NCBI GenBank assembly: GCA_019843655.1
Contig: JACDQD010000103.1
Coordinates: forward strand, 6,882,001-6,946,000
DNA: 64,000 nt
DNA from: Lethocerus indicus
Lineage: Eukaryota; Arthropoda; Insecta; Hemiptera; Belostomatidae
Reading direction: 5' to 3'
This document shows positions 62,157 to 64,000 of the stretch, piece after piece (within the stretch, counting starts at the first letter, position 1; every line of letters starts with the position of its first letter). Position numbers and translations under genes: made by a program. A model generated the notes under the pieces. The model worked only from the letters and a program-made list of their open reading frames with translations. It did no database searches and had not been told where the DNA came from.

Positions 62157-63143
62157 TTTATCCCTCCAAGTGAGAAACACAAAAACATGAACTATGTGTG
62201 TTTTTTATTATTACATACAAACTAAGGAATACATATCTATAGTATAACAACTTATTTAAGCTGCATCCACGCACTTTAGAAAAATGGCCGCTCCTGTTAA
62301 GTCGCGGCTGGATATTTGCCTATCAATTTTGCCACATTAAAAATGTTAAAATTCTTCTTGCCGGGTTCGCTCAATTCAAAATAGTATGATACCCTTAAAA
62401 TGTTTAATAATAAATATCAGTAGAATGTAAGATAATACGAATTTTAAGAAATAAATATAATGGAAGAAATATTATAATTACTGAACAAACTGACCAGTAT
62501 TATGGCTCAAGTATTAGTAAGTGTAATGCTACTTCTACATACAGTTTTCCTTCGGTGTTCCTTAAATAATAAGTAAAATAAGATTATAAGATAAGTATAA
62601 TAATTATTATTTAACACGGAAAAACAATAAATACTATTTTTACTTTTTTCTTATGTCAGTTATAGTGCGAATTTCTGAACAGTATAAATAATAATATTAA
62701 GTTTGATAGGTGATTTCATTCCAGTTAAAATACTATTATTCACTTTTTATTATATCATACTTTAAATTATTTTAAAGATTCAGACGATTATAAAGGCAAT
62801 GTAATTGGAGTACTTGACAATGGAAGCTCAAATCTGGTTTGTAAACATGGAGTCTTCACTTTCGTGATAAGAGTTGGTGTTAGAATGTTGACAAAATGTA
62901 GTATATTTCTCTTAATATTTAGCCATGATTATTAAAACTTTACAATTATCAAGGCAAATAGATGCCTCTGAAACCTCCCGTTATTCATATCTTATTTAGT
63001 GAGATATAGGTGCCAATATGAATCTGCTTATATTTCTGATTTTAAATAATATTAAGGAAAACGAATGAAATAGATATTACACGCGATGTTTACTGATGTA
63101 TATTAAACTTTCCATACACCGATTACATATCTTGTTTGTTAAA
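62157..63143. promoter_or_regulatory. Divergent SCAF8 / MANEA promoter region
   Basis: About 1 kb between two head-to-head start codons. It should hold both promoters. The sequence just above the SCAF8 start has locally higher GC (GGCCGCTCC, about 62286). No specific element is recognised. Confidence 0.5.
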
Positions 63144-64000
63144 ATGAAATTACCAGTAAGAATTTTTCGTTTGAATATAAAAATTATAATACTGAGTATT
63201 CTTTTTACCGGTGTTTTTGTTTACGTTATCCCCCTATATTTTAAAGATGTTAATTCAGATGTCACTGCCGTAAATCATTATTCTTGGGTCAACAAGAATA
63301 ATATGAACCGTGCTGGTCAGAATGCAAGTAACGTCCCTTTGCACATACCTAGCGAGTCTGAACTGAGGATGAAATGGCTTAAGGAAAAAGTGGAACGCAT
63401 GTCAAGGAAAATGAGAAAGCCTATTATCGATAAATTGTCAGAGGTGGGCATGCAAGTCAAGCCCAACTATCATGCCCACATATTTTATTACGCTTGGTTC
63501 AAAACTCCAGAAGTCGATGGAAAGTGGAAACATTGGAATCATGAATATTTACCAAACTGGCGGAAAGAAGAGTATAAATCCTATCCGACTGGAACTCATA
63601 ATCCTCCCAACGATATAGGTTCAAATTTTTTCCCCCAACTCGGTTGTTACAGCTCTAGAAATTCGACCATCATAGATATTCACATGCAGCAGATCAAACA
63701 GACTGGAATAGGTAATCATTTTGTATTATCTAATATTTATATGACCCAATTCTATTCCAATTCATTCTATAACAATTTTTACCCTGGCTAATAGAATTAC
63801 ATATTGTTTCAGGAGTAGTTGTTGTATCGTGGTACCCTCCCGGATTCCCCGACTCTCCCGATGATATTTTCTGGTCGCTGCTAGACACTGCTGACAAACA
63901 TCAGTTGAGGGTAGCCCTCACATTGAACCTTATACTCACCGCAATCCCATCAATTTACATCAGTATATAAAGTATTTTTCTAATAAATATGGCTCACATC
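63144..64000 (+). CDS. MANEA: Glycoprotein endo-alpha-1,2-mannosidase (GH99), partial and frame-broken
   Basis: Exon 1 is 63144-63711 and exon 2 starts at 63813; the 3' part is outside the window. A short basic tail (MKLPVRIFRLNIK) and one membrane helix (IIILSILFTGVFVYVI) fit a type II Golgi enzyme. The lumenal domain begins at HIFYYAWFKTPEVDGKWKHW and continues through HNPPNDIGSNFFPQLGCYSS and VSWYPPGFPD, all GH99 landmarks. The enzyme trims glucosylated mannose from N-glycans in the Golgi. In exon 2 the frame breaks near 63917-63920: the family HIEPY motif is readable only after a shift of one base, after which PYTHRNPINLHQYIKYF continues. Without the shift a TAA follows near 63967. A Met at 63096 in the same frame is an alternative start. 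Confidence 0.85.

Overview
The window is AT-rich eukaryotic DNA with spliced genes, and every gene matches an animal family. The TRPV channel Nanchung points to an arthropod, most likely an insect. Short introns, the low GC content and the gene set would fit a beetle, but that is a guess. No bacterial or organellar gene is present.

Layout from left to right: (1) the 3' part of nanchung (+, to 8466), with an intronless PARP16-like gene nested on the other strand of its first visible intron (1313-3151) and a satellite-bearing inverted-repeat element in another intron; (2) an intergenic gap with a piggyBac-like MITE; (3) DHX57 RNA helicase (-, 10741-17714, 18 exons); (4) an SLC35G1-like transporter (-, single exon, 20450-21493); (5) a second satellite-bearing element (22031-23146); (6) MUS81 (-, 23561-26978, 12 exons); (7) the MOK kinase (+, about 28038-33629), head-to-head with MUS81; (8) a kinesin-6 of KIF20 type (-, 35955-45540, about 28 exons); (9) a gene-free 5.3 kb; (10) SCAF4/SCAF8 (-, 50846-62156, 22 exons); (11) the start of MANEA (+, 63144 to the window edge), head-to-head with SCAF8 and carrying a one-base frame break.

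The genes are functionally unrelated housekeeping, DNA-repair, cytoskeletal and sensory genes; nothing suggests an operon or cluster. I set exon borders by hand from splice motifs, reading phase and family conservation. Phases agree throughout nan, DHX57, MUS81 and SCAF8. Three joints stay unresolved: the MOK first exon, the MOK last exon, and kinesin exon 12/13.

The most unusual content is repetitive. One family of inverted-repeat elements occurs four times in 64 kb. Two copies enclose arrays of a ~71-bp satellite, one of them with a 57+70 bp higher-order period. The arms of the family carry a motif with hammerhead-ribozyme-like architecture. A decayed copy of one kinesin exon, with both splice sites, lies in an intron of SCAF8.
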